NCBI GenBank assembly: GCA_004376895.1
Contig: SOIH01000185.1
Coordinates: 1 to 35,923, forward strand
Direction: 5' to 3'
Length of the DNA: 35,923 nt
DNA from: Anaerolineales bacterium
GTDB taxonomy: Bacteria; Chloroflexota; Anaerolineae; Anaerolineales; E44-bin32
Shown: positions 26,758-35,825 of the stretch, one piece after another
Numbering within the stretch: the first letter of the stretch is position 1
Layout: every line of letters starts with the position of its first letter
The notes under the pieces: model-generated
The model's input: the letters and a program-made list of their open reading frames with translations, nothing else
What the model was told of the DNA's origin: nothing
The model's database searches: none
Translations under genes and position numbers: made by a program

Positions 26758-26853
26758 TCAGGCGCGACTGACCCACGCCGATGGGCCTCGGTCCATCGGC
26801 CACGGCAGCTGGCGCATGGCCATCAATTGAGAAACGTATACGTCTATCGTCAT
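26758..26853 (-). CDS. Possible 31-aa leader peptide upstream of metG
   Basis: MTIDVYVSQLMAMRQLPWPMDRGPSAWVSRA; four Met codons; lies between promoter-like TTGACT-N16-TAGAAT and the hairpin; SD is weak. Confidence 0.25.
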   Translation of the reverse strand: MTIDVYVSQLMAMRQLPWPMDRGPSAWVSRA

Positions 26854-26884
26854 CTGATTCAACCGTATTGCCTCGATGCTTCGT

Positions 26885-26912
26885 ATTCTACAACGAGGAA
26901 AACGAGAGTCAA
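26885..26912 (-). promoter_or_regulatory. Putative metG promoter TTGACT-N16-TAGAAT
   Basis: Minus strand TTGACT (26912-26907) overlapping the stop of the RPH-like gene; TAGAAT (26890-26885). Confidence 0.5.
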
Positions 26913-29713
26913 GCATCAAAGGTAGCTCTCGCGTCGTCATTGTGCTGCTGCTCATCATCGATAAGTGTGATTTCGCCCGTGGATCCATTTACCCGCAGCC
27001 TTTGACCGGTTTTAATCCGCTCGGTAGCCTGATGCACGCCAACCACAGCAGGGATGCCAAATTCCCTGGCTACCACCGAGCCGTGAGTCATCATCCCGCC
27101 GACCTCCATAACGAGCCCGCTAGCGGTCAGAAAGAGCGGCGTCCAGGCCGGGTCGGTTCCGGGGCAAACCAGAATTTCACCAGGGGCCAATTGGGAGCTG
27201 TGGGGGTCAAAGATCACCCGTGCAATCCCTTCCACTTCGCCGGGAGAAACCGGGTCGCCTATGATGGCGCCTTCCTGCCCATCAGGGGCACGCACACCTT
27301 CATAATAGGTTGTTCCGTCGCTGAGCAGCACGCGCGGAATCTGTTTGCGTAAATGCTCGCGCTCGTAGTTCGCCCGACGTTCGGCGATGCGAACTTGATT
27401 TGCCTGCATGAGTGTGTGCAAGTCGGGTTCATTTTGTTCTGTTGTCGGTCTATTTTTTGACTTGACCATTGCCTCGTTCAGTTCATCAAGTTCACGGATG
27501 CTCAAGAAGAACAGGTCATCGCGCTGCTTTAAATGACCTGCGTCAACGAGTTCTTGGCCGCTTTGCAGCAATCCCTGACGGATAATACCCATCATACGTA
27601 CGGCGAAGAATTTCGGGGCCTCGCGCATCCCCGCCAGCGCCCTATAGCGGCTAATCGTCCAACGTAATATCCGGGCTTTGATAAAACCACCGTGCATTTG
27701 ACGGACGGCAGATTCAAGATGAGCTGCAGCCTGCTCGGCCGACTTCGCAGAGCGGGCGAAGACGGCGTCGGGGGCCTTGTCGGGATCCTTGATTTGCAGG
27801 TAGCTTTGGAGAACCTGCATGATGTGCGTTGGGTCCTCTCCCCATCGCGGGAGACCAATGTCGATCTCACCGATGCCGCGCGCTCCATAGCGCTCAATGA
27901 AGCTGGCGACGCTTTCCTGAACCCGGGAGGGAAGATCCGCCTGTAGGTAGTGGGCAGCCAGATCTGAGGCAGATGTTTCTTGGAACATCTTGGAAGAATC
28001 TGAATCTGCGACAATGGTCTGCGCGACTCGCCACAGCGCCAGATCCATTTCTGTTGTGACGTTATGGGGTAGCCCGCGCGCGATTTCGAGGTATGACTGT
28101 GCGAAAGCGGGGTTTCCCGATGCTTCAGCAGCCTGGGCACTGAAGCGCCGCATAATACCAAAGAAGGGTGCCATCGAGGCGACAATGGGGGTGATGCCCT
28201 GGGGGATGACCACATCTGGGAAAATGTCGCGGGCATCATGCAGTAATTTCAGCCGTTGAGTGAGAACATCCCGGTTGTCTCCGGTCACTGCGCTGAGAGT
28301 TTTGGCTTGACGGACTGTCTCGTCCATGAGCTGGGTTATCCGTTCCCGCTCTCGTTCGGGAGTCCGCCAGAGCTTGATGACGCGCCTCATTGTAGGTAGC
28401 AGGAATCCTGCTAATTGCCGGAGCGTACTGAGGCGGATGCCGCCGCGTCCTACAGCAAGGCGGGGATCGTCGAGAAGGAGATCTAGGGTCTGAGCAACTC
28501 CCGGAGCAACAGCTGGCAGGGCCCCGGACAAGGCTTTTCGCCCAAGCGAATTGCGCAGCACTGGGGTTATATTGACCCATAACCTCTCACCCGCGGTGAA
28601 TAGTACTCTCTGGGTTTCCTGGGTGAGGTTGAAACCGAAAATTTTGGCTCCTCCGGCGAAAACCAGCTTCATGACGTCCTGCCCTAAAGGAGTGACTGGG
28701 GCGAGCAACCCCTGAATGACTGCGAAGGAGATAAACACGCGAAGCGGGTCGGTGGGGACATTGGGGATAGGGTAGAGTGAGGTGATGGGCCGGGATTGCA
28801 ACAGATGGAGTTGGCCCTCGCTCCAGGCCCATTCGATGTCCTGCGGGGAGGGATATAGTTCGGAGACGCGCTGACCCAATTCGGTCAGGCGCAAGATGAC
28901 GTCGTCGGGGATGGCTTGTCGTTCGGCGGCATTGGCATCCTCGCTGATGACACCGCCCCCAGCCACCCCGCGGATTGTCAGGGCTTTTCCCCCTAAGGTT
29001 TTGTGGATGATTTCTCTTGAACCGGCGTCTACGACGTAATGATCGGGCTCCACGAGTCCACCGACAAGTGCCTCGCCCAACCCGAGGGTGGCGTCGATCG
29101 CAGTTTCTGATCGTTTCCCGGTAAGTGGGTTTGCTGTGAAAAGAACACCGGAAGCCTCGGATTGCACCATGCGCTGCACAATCACGGAAAGAGCCACATC
29201 TTCATGAGGGACATTGTTGCGCGACCGATAGCTGATGGCTCGCGCGGTCCATAGGCTGCTCCAGCAATTGACGATCGCTTCGAAAAGCATCTGCTCGCCG
29301 ACAATATTGAGGAAGGTTTCCTGTTGACCGGCGAAAGACATTTCCGGCAGGTCTTCTGCGGTAGCGGAGGAGCGCACGGCAACTGGACCACCGCCGAGGT
29401 CTGCGTACGCGCGCCGGATGTTGGAAGTCCATCCGCCGTCTGTCTTTTCGACGAGAAACCACGCTCGTATCTCCACGGAGGCTTCTTGAGAGGCCGCGGG
29501 TTCATCAAACGGCAAGTTGGTCAGGCGGGATAAGATCCGCTTCTCTAAGTCGTTTGAGGCCACATAATCAAGATAGGCCGCGGTCGGGATCATAAAACCG
29601 TCTGGGACGGGAAAACCGGCGCGAACCAGTCTGGCAAGGCTGGCGCCCTTACCGCCGACGGTCTCGAGCGTTGCCTCTTTTGATTGCAGTGGAAGGATTC
29701 GTGGTTGGGTCAT
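26909..29713 (-). CDS. Rifampicin phosphotransferase (RPH)-like / PEP-synthase-related dikinase
   Basis: 934 aa; VGGKGASLARL, AVRSSATAEDLPEMSFAGQQETFLNI, QSRPITSLYPIPNV, C-terminal phosphohistidine motif GGMMTHGSVVAREFGIPAVVGV; RPH-type domain order. Confidence 0.85.
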   Translation of the reverse strand: MTQPRILPLQSKEATLETVGGKGASLARLVRAGFPVPDGFMIPTAAYLDYVASNDLEKRILSRLTNLPFDEPAASQEASVEIRAWFLVEKTDGGWTSNIRRAYADLGGGPVAVRSSATAEDLPEMSFAGQQETFLNIVGEQMLFEAIVNCWSSLWTARAISYRSRNNVPHEDVALSVIVQRMVQSEASGVLFTANPLTGKRSETAIDATLGLGEALVGGLVEPDHYVVDAGSREIIHKTLGGKALTIRGVAGGGVISEDANAAERQAIPDDVILRLTELGQRVSELYPSPQDIEWAWSEGQLHLLQSRPITSLYPIPNVPTDPLRVFISFAVIQGLLAPVTPLGQDVMKLVFAGGAKIFGFNLTQETQRVLFTAGERLWVNITPVLRNSLGRKALSGALPAVAPGVAQTLDLLLDDPRLAVGRGGIRLSTLRQLAGFLLPTMRRVIKLWRTPERERERITQLMDETVRQAKTLSAVTGDNRDVLTQRLKLLHDARDIFPDVVIPQGITPIVASMAPFFGIMRRFSAQAAEASGNPAFAQSYLEIARGLPHNVTTEMDLALWRVAQTIVADSDSSKMFQETSASDLAAHYLQADLPSRVQESVASFIERYGARGIGEIDIGLPRWGEDPTHIMQVLQSYLQIKDPDKAPDAVFARSAKSAEQAAAHLESAVRQMHGGFIKARILRWTISRYRALAGMREAPKFFAVRMMGIIRQGLLQSGQELVDAGHLKQRDDLFFLSIRELDELNEAMVKSKNRPTTEQNEPDLHTLMQANQVRIAERRANYEREHLRKQIPRVLLSDGTTYYEGVRAPDGQEGAIIGDPVSPGEVEGIARVIFDPHSSQLAPGEILVCPGTDPAWTPLFLTASGLVMEVGGMMTHGSVVAREFGIPAVVGVHQATERIKTGQRLRVNGSTGEITLIDDEQQHNDDARATFDA

Positions 29714-29886
29714 GTTTTGTCCGTTTATGATGTGTCGGTGTATACGATGCTTTTTCGGTTGGGTAAGTGGGCACCTGAGCCGGATTTTCAGCCCTGGGTG
29801 TCCCCATCGAACCCATCATGCAGGATTATTTGGTGCGTAGGCAGAAGTGTACCGTGTTATTGGTGAGATGTAGAATCCTGCTGCCC

Positions 29887-31761
29887 TCAAGAAGGCTTCA
29901 CACCCCGGATCGCCTCGATGATCTCTGCTGCCAGGTCGAAACGGCCAAAAGGCGGCATGATATAGGCTCCCTGGACGCTCTGGCGCAGCTCGGCGAGGAG
30001 ATCGACGGCAATTTCAACGCCGACATCGGCGGCCTTGTCGCCCGCCTGCTCAATTCGCCGTTGGAAATGTGGGGGGATATGAATGCCGGGAACTTCGTTG
30101 TGCAGAAAAGCGACATGCCCCTTGCTGTAGAGCGGGAGGACGCCGACGATGATCGGGATTGGGGGTTCTCCGAAGCGCTCCCGGTAGCTGTCGATGAAAC
30201 TTGAGGCCAAGTCCGGTTGGTAGACCGGCTGCGTAAGGATGAAGTCGGCGCCAGCTGCGATCTTCTTACGCAGCACCCGCAGTTCGCGTTCGGGATCCTG
30301 TGCGCACAAGTTGAGCGCGGTGCCGGCGAAAAAGGAAGTCGCCTCGCCGATGTCCGCGCCGCTGTGGTCAATGCCGGTGTTGAAGCCCTGTTTGATGAGC
30401 TTGATCAAACCCGAAGGGACCAGGTCGAAGTCGTCCATTGCGTCGGGGTAGTCGCCGATGGCGGTGGGGTCGCCCATCACAACGAAGATGTTGCGCACAC
30501 CCACGGCGTGGGCGGCCAGCAAGTCGCCCTGCACGCGCAGTAAATTGCGGCCGCGCGTGGGGAAGTGCAGCACGGATTCGATGCCCACATCGCGCTGTAT
30601 CAACTGGCACACAGCCCAGGGGCTCATACGCATGCGAGCCATCGGACTATCGGCGACGTTGATCACATCCGCGCCGGCTTCCGCCAGCAGATGTGCGCCG
30701 GCGAGCATCTTGTGCGTCGAGAAACCCCGCGGCGGATCCATCTCGACCGAGATCACAAACCGCCCACCCGCCAGACGGTCCGCAAGTTCAGTTGGCGGGT
30801 GCTCGCTGGGTCCGGTGGGAGACGCGGCGCTTTCGAAGAGTAGCGGTTCCGGGGCGAGCCGGGGTTTATCAGCGGCGTCCAGCGCGGCGCGCATGTTGGC
30901 GATGTGCTCAGGTGTGGTGCCGCAGCAACCTCCGACGACGCTGGCTCCCGCCTGGCAGAATTGGATGGCGTAGTCCGCGAAGTAATCGGCGGTTGCGGGG
31001 TACATAATGCGACCCGCCACGCGCTCGGGCCATCCAGCGTTGGGCATCACGGAGAAACGCGTCTCAGGGGCTGCGGCACGCATCTGCTGCAGGACTCGCA
31101 TCAGCTGGGCGGGTCCACCGGAACAGTTGGCGCCGATTACCTGCGCCCCGCTCTCAACCAGCACCTGAGCCACACGGCGGGGAGAATCGCCGAGCAGCGT
31201 CCGATCATCGCGGGTGAAGGTCAACGTCGCAATCACGGGAAGATCGGTAATCGTACGGGCGGCTCGAATGGCTTCTCGGATTTCGTATAGATCGTTCTGT
31301 GTCTCGAAGATAAGCAGGTCTGCGCCGGCTTGGATTAGAGCCTCGATCTGTTCATGGTAGGCATCATACGCCTGTTCGGGTTTAACCCGGCCGAAAGGCG
31401 CCAGGCGAACCCCGAGCGGGCCGATGCTCCCGGCGACAAGAGCATCTTTGTTGCTTGTGGCGACGGCCTGGCGGGCGAGGTTAACCGCCGCGGCGTTGAT
31501 CTCGCCGACGCGCCGCTCCAGCCCGTGCTCGGCGAGTTTGAAACGGTTGGCGCCGAAGGAGTTGGTTTCGATGATTTGGGCACCGGCGTCGAGGTAGGCG
31601 CGGTGGATGTCGGCGACGAGCGTTGGCTGACTCAAGTTTAAATCATCGAAGCAGACGTTGAAGGAGATCCCGCGCGCGTGCAACATGGTCCCCATCGCAC
31701 CGTCGGCGAGGATGGGTTCACCGGAGGCCAACCATTCGTTAAAGAGGTTTTGGGAGGGCAT
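29887..31761 (-). CDS. yitJ: Bifunctional homocysteine S-methyltransferase / 5,10-methylenetetrahydrofolate reductase
   Basis: N-term DGAMGTMLHARG...GANCSGGP...VVGGCCGTTPEHI (Zn-Cys Hcy methyltransferase); C-term MTHFR (ISVEMDPPRGFST..., ILTQPVYQ). Start refined to 31761 with AAAAGGA SD. Confidence 0.92.
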   Translation of the reverse strand: MPSQNLFNEWLASGEPILADGAMGTMLHARGISFNVCFDDLNLSQPTLVADIHRAYLDAGAQIIETNSFGANRFKLAEHGLERRVGEINAAAVNLARQAVATSNKDALVAGSIGPLGVRLAPFGRVKPEQAYDAYHEQIEALIQAGADLLIFETQNDLYEIREAIRAARTITDLPVIATLTFTRDDRTLLGDSPRRVAQVLVESGAQVIGANCSGGPAQLMRVLQQMRAAAPETRFSVMPNAGWPERVAGRIMYPATADYFADYAIQFCQAGASVVGGCCGTTPEHIANMRAALDAADKPRLAPEPLLFESAASPTGPSEHPPTELADRLAGGRFVISVEMDPPRGFSTHKMLAGAHLLAEAGADVINVADSPMARMRMSPWAVCQLIQRDVGIESVLHFPTRGRNLLRVQGDLLAAHAVGVRNIFVVMGDPTAIGDYPDAMDDFDLVPSGLIKLIKQGFNTGIDHSGADIGEATSFFAGTALNLCAQDPERELRVLRKKIAAGADFILTQPVYQPDLASSFIDSYRERFGEPPIPIIVGVLPLYSKGHVAFLHNEVPGIHIPPHFQRRIEQAGDKAADVGVEIAVDLLAELRQSVQGAYIMPPFGRFDLAAEIIEAIRGVKPS

Positions 31762-31776
31762 ATGGCGATTCCTTTT

Positions 31777-31822
31777 CACCCTCTCTCTGGAAGGGAGAGG
31801 GTAGGGGTGAGGGTTGATTGAG
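31777..31822. repeat. GC-rich palindromic repeat, left copy
   Basis: caCCCTCTCtctggaagggGAGAGGGtaggggtgagggttgattgag (stem 31779-31785/31795-31801). Confidence 0.75.
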
Positions 31823-31826
31823 TCAC

Positions 31827-32207
31827 TTAGGATTCGTCCTTGATCATTTCAAGCACACCTGGCAAGTTGTCAAGCACGTCACGATTATTAAAACGAATAA
31901 CCCTGATTCCCTGTTCTTCCAACCAAGTAGTTCGCGATGCGTCGTATCTTCCTTGTTCGGCATGGGTGTCGCCGTCTATTTCGATGACCAGTTTGCGTTC
32001 TGCGCAGTAGAAATCTGTGATGAAAGGACCTATAGGATGTTGGCGGCGAAACTTCAAACCAGCGAGCCGTCGAGAGCGCAGCCTCTGCCAAAGGATCGCC
32101 TCAATTGGGGTCAGGTCTCAGCGCAGTTCTCTGGAGCGCTTTCGTGTTTTGGGCGAGACGCGTTTCCGTTTGTTACTCATAGTCTCAATTTCCATCTCAA
32201 CCCTCAT
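31827..32207 (-). pseudogene. DUF559 (Vsr-like endonuclease family) ORF with one in-frame TGA
   Basis: Minus strand: MRVEMEIETMSNKRKRVSPKTRKRSRELR*DLTPIEAILWQRLRSRRLAGLKFRRQHPIGPFITDFYCAERKLVIEIDGDTHAEQGRYDASRTTWLEEQGIRVIRFNNRDVL...; TGA at 32120-32118 in an otherwise continuous frame. Confidence 0.8.
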
Positions 32208-32216
32208 CGGAGAGGA

Positions 32217-35200
32217 TTAAATCCCCTCACCCTTACCCTCTCCCCCTCTTGGGGGAGAGGGAGTGTGCAGTTCGCCCATCAACTGCTCCACCCGAGTGAC
32301 ACCAACGCTGAAATATTTCGCTTGTGGATGGTGAAGGATGATCGCGGCGGTGGATTGCTCGGGGATCAGCTGGAAGGCGGGCGATAAGCGCATGCCGAGC
32401 GCCTGCTCGGCGGGGAGCAATTGGAAGACCTTGGCGTGGTCCGCCAGGTCTGGGATTGACGGATAGCCCCATGAATATCGCTTCCCCTGCTCGGTACCGA
32501 TCCCCAGTTCACGGCGGATATGGCGGTGTAAATACTGGGCCGCGGCTTCGGCGGTCTGTACAGCGAGGCCGTGGGTGTAGTAAGCCTCAGAATAATCACC
32601 GGATTCCTGTAGCGTGTCGACGCGGGCGGTGGCTTCGGCGTCGACCGTCACTACCTGCAACGCCACGACATCCATTGCGCCTGAATCCAGCGGCGCGAAG
32701 TAGTCCGCCAAACATAAGGCAGGATCCTTAGGCTGACGTGGGAACGTGAAGCGCAAAAGCTCCTGCGGATCACCCCCCTTGACCGAATTGGGTATGAATA
32801 GGATCAGATCGTCCCCTTGCGACTGGGCGGGCCAATATCCGTAGACGCCTTTGGGTTGCAGCCATCCTTCGGCCAATGCTTGCGCCTGCATCGCAGTCAG
32901 GCGGCGTTCAAAGTCGGCTTTTAGCTCCTCCCACTCCGCGCCGTGGGCGTTCTTGCCCCCCCACGATAACCGGAAAAGTTCCTTCTTGAAGATGTCCTGG
33001 AAGACGATCTCGAGCGGCATCTCAGCGACGACACGGGAACCCCAGGAAGGCGGAGAGGGGATGGTTTCTGCAGGTTTAACATTCGATCGTTGTGCCTTTG
33101 GGCGTTCGGCTGGTCTGACAGCCTCGCGCTCTCGTTGAGCCTGTTCCAAGTGATGGGCGAAGAGATCGGACCTTCGCTCGTCGTCCTGGAGTTGATCCAT
33201 AATGTCCAATCCCTCGAAGGCGTCCTTGCAGTAGTAGACGCCAGGCGCATAGGGGCTGCCGTCGTCCGTGAAGAGTATGCGCCGTGCGAAGCGGCGGTTG
33301 ATGGCCGCGCCACCGATTAGCACGGGAATAGAGAGGTCACGGCGCTGGAGTTCGTTCACGATGAGCGGCATCTGCTTGCTCGTGCTCACCAGTAGGGCGC
33401 TCAATCCAATGGCGTCCGCCTTGACATCGATCGCTTGATCGATGATCACATTCGCCGGGACTTGTTTTCCGAGGTCATGGACCTCATAACCGTTATTGGC
33501 CAGGATCGTCCTCACCAGGCTTTTGCCGATGTCGTGGACGTCGCCGTAAACGGTGGCCAGGACAATTCTCCCTTTGCTGATCCCCTGCTGTCGCTCGAGG
33601 AACTGTTCAAGGTGAGCGACGGAATTTTTCATCACCTCGGCCGATTGCAGCACGAAGGGGAGGATCAATTCGCCCGCACCGAAACGGTCGCCGACTTCTT
33701 TCATGGCGGGTAGGAGCACGGTGTTGAGAATTTTTACCGCGGCATCCGAACGTTCTTCCAGCGAAGATCGCTCTAGGATTTCATCGATGTCCGTCTCCAC
33801 CCCGTCTTTATGCCGGTGGAGGATTCGCCAGTGGAGCCGCTCCTCGGGTGAGAGATCGGCCGTCGGATCGGCTTGCGGTTCGCTGGCTGGAGAATCGACA
33901 GCCTGGAAGTGCTCGATGACACGCTGCAGCGCATCTGGGCGGCGGTTGAAGATAAGATCCTCGGCTAATTTGCGTTCGTCATCTGGGATTTCGGCGTACG
34001 GTGTTATGTGGGCTGGGTTAACGATCGCCATGTCTAAACCGGCTTCGACGCAGTGATAAAGCATGACGCTGTTGATCACCGGTCGCGCCTTCCGGTCGAG
34101 ACCGAAGGAGACATTGGAGACGCCGAGTGAGGTCAGGACGCCGGGCAGCTCGCTCTTGATGCGCCGGATCCCCTCCAGGGTTTCGATGGCGGAATCGGTG
34201 AACTCGCGATCGCCGGTCGCGAGCGTGAAGGTCAGGTCATCGAAGATCAGATCTTCGGGCTGGAAACCGTACTCCTCGACGGCGATGGTGTAGATGCACC
34301 GCGCGATTTCCAATTTCCGTTCCGCCGTCTTCGCCATCCCTTTCTCGTCGATCGTCAAGGCGATGACCGCCGCGCCGTGCTCGCGCGCCAAAGATAGGAT
34401 GCGGTCTAATTTCACACGCCCGGATTCGAGGTTAACGGAGTTCAATAGGCTCCGACCGGGATTGGCTTTCAGCGCGGCTTCCATCACGTCTGGTTCTGTC
34501 GTGTCGATGGCCAACGGGGCTTCAACGCTCAGCGCAAGGCGGTGGACGACCTCGGTCATCATCTCGGCCTCGTCCGCGCGTTCAGTCAGCGCGACGCAGA
34601 TGTCGAGCACGTGTGCGCCTTGTTCAACTTGAGCACGCGCCAACTCGACGATCTCGTCGTAATCCTCCGTCAGTAGCAAACGCTTCGCTCGCCGTGAGCC
34701 TTGGGTGTTGATCCGTTCGCCGATCAGGAGCGGTCGAGGCTCTTGTATCATGGATATCGCCCGGATGGCGGAACTCAGGTGCGGCTCGCGCCGCTCCGGT
34801 CGGGGAGGATGCGCACGCTCACCTAGTGCCTCGACCAATAATTTGATGTGTGCGGGCGTTGTGCCGCAGCAGCCGCCCACGACGCTGACCCGGTGTGTGT
34901 CCACAAAATCGACCATGTCACCTACAAACGGCTCGGGTTCGAGTGGGTAAACCGCTTCGCCGTCGACATTCAAGGGCAGCCCGGCGTTGGGGATGCAGGA
35001 GATTGGGAGTCTCGCGTTTTCTCCAAGGTAACGCATCGGTTCGCGCATATGTTCCGGACCGGTCGAACAATTCAACCCCATCACGTCAATCGGAAGACGC
35101 TCCAGCGAGTGCCAGGCTGCCGCGATGTCGGTCCCGAGCAGCATGCGGCCTGATGTGTCCAGAGTGACCTGGGCTTGAATCGGGATGCGCCTCCCGGTCT

Positions 35201-35798
35201 CCGCGAATGCGAGTTGGAAGCCGTGGATGGCGGCTTTCACTTCGAGCAGGTCCTGGGAGGTCTCGATCAGGATTAGATCTGCACCTCCCTCGATCAGGCC
35301 AACCGCTTGTTCGCGGAAGACATCCATCAACTCGTCGAAGCTGATGTCGGAGAGATCGGGGTCGTCGCTAGAGAGGAGCTTCCCGGTCGGTCCGACGCTG
35401 CCGGCGACGAAACGCGGCTGCTCGGGTGTGCTGAATTCATCGGCAAGACGGCGGGCGAGTGAAGCCGCGGTGTGGTTGATCGCCAGCGTTTGATCCGCGA
35501 GGCCGAAATCGCCGAGCGTGATGCGGTTGGCGCGGAATGTGTCGGTCTCGATGACGTCGGCGCCGACTTCGAGGAAGGCGCGGTGCACATCTTCGACGGC
35601 CTCCGGTTTGGAGATCACCAGGTAGTCGATACAGCCCTCGAAACGCTCCCCGCCAAAGTCCTCAGGCGTGAGACCCAGCGCCTGTAAGTTGGTGCCCATC
35701 GCTCCGTCGAAAACCAGCACGCGTTTCCCCAGGGCTGCAAGGTATCCGTGAGCCGAGTTGTTTGTTTTCTTCAAGTTCCAGCCTCCAGGGGCTTCCAT
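32217..35798 (-). CDS. metH: Cobalamin-dependent methionine synthase
   Basis: 1193 aa from MEAPGGWNLKK; DGAMGTNLQALG, Zn-site VVGGCCGTTPAHI, pterin domain, B12 motif GDVHDIGKS, activation domain RYSWGYPSIPDLADH. Confidence 0.96.
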   Translation of the reverse strand: MEAPGGWNLKKTNNSAHGYLAALGKRVLVFDGAMGTNLQALGLTPEDFGGERFEGCIDYLVISKPEAVEDVHRAFLEVGADVIETDTFRANRITLGDFGLADQTLAINHTAASLARRLADEFSTPEQPRFVAGSVGPTGKLLSSDDPDLSDISFDELMDVFREQAVGLIEGGADLILIETSQDLLEVKAAIHGFQLAFAETGRRIPIQAQVTLDTSGRMLLGTDIAAAWHSLERLPIDVMGLNCSTGPEHMREPMRYLGENARLPISCIPNAGLPLNVDGEAVYPLEPEPFVGDMVDFVDTHRVSVVGGCCGTTPAHIKLLVEALGERAHPPRPERREPHLSSAIRAISMIQEPRPLLIGERINTQGSRRAKRLLLTEDYDEIVELARAQVEQGAHVLDICVALTERADEAEMMTEVVHRLALSVEAPLAIDTTEPDVMEAALKANPGRSLLNSVNLESGRVKLDRILSLAREHGAAVIALTIDEKGMAKTAERKLEIARCIYTIAVEEYGFQPEDLIFDDLTFTLATGDREFTDSAIETLEGIRRIKSELPGVLTSLGVSNVSFGLDRKARPVINSVMLYHCVEAGLDMAIVNPAHITPYAEIPDDERKLAEDLIFNRRPDALQRVIEHFQAVDSPASEPQADPTADLSPEERLHWRILHRHKDGVETDIDEILERSSLEERSDAAVKILNTVLLPAMKEVGDRFGAGELILPFVLQSAEVMKNSVAHLEQFLERQQGISKGRIVLATVYGDVHDIGKSLVRTILANNGYEVHDLGKQVPANVIIDQAIDVKADAIGLSALLVSTSKQMPLIVNELQRRDLSIPVLIGGAAINRRFARRILFTDDGSPYAPGVYYCKDAFEGLDIMDQLQDDERRSDLFAHHLEQAQREREAVRPAERPKAQRSNVKPAETIPSPPSWGSRVVAEMPLEIVFQDIFKKELFRLSWGGKNAHGAEWEELKADFERRLTAMQAQALAEGWLQPKGVYGYWPAQSQGDDLILFIPNSVKGGDPQELLRFTFPRQPKDPALCLADYFAPLDSGAMDVVALQVVTVDAEATARVDTLQESGDYSEAYYTHGLAVQTAEAAAQYLHRHIRRELGIGTEQGKRYSWGYPSIPDLADHAKVFQLLPAEQALGMRLSPAFQLIPEQSTAAIILHHPQAKYFSVGVTRVEQLMGELHTPSPPRGGEGKGEGI
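32223..32265. repeat. GC-rich palindromic repeat, right copy (overlaps the metH 3' end)
   Basis: ccctcacccttaCCCTCTCCCCCtcttGGGGGAGAGGGagtg; 11-bp perfect stem 32236-32246/32251-32261; inverted relative to the left copy. Confidence 0.8.
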
Positions 35799-35799
35799 C

Positions 35800-35825
35800 A
35801 AAAAAACCTCTTCTATGAGAAGAGG
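35800..35825 (-). terminator. metH: Intrinsic terminator of the metH leader, immediately 5' of the start codon
   Basis: Minus strand CCUCUUCU-CAU-AGAAGAGG-UUUUUUU-G-AUG. Confidence 0.85.

Noticed and set aside
26637-26880. T-box or SAM riboswitch upstream of metG
   Set aside because: No GGTGGTACCGCG-type bulge, specifier loop or SAM-I core could be found; kept only as an unclassified attenuator candidate.
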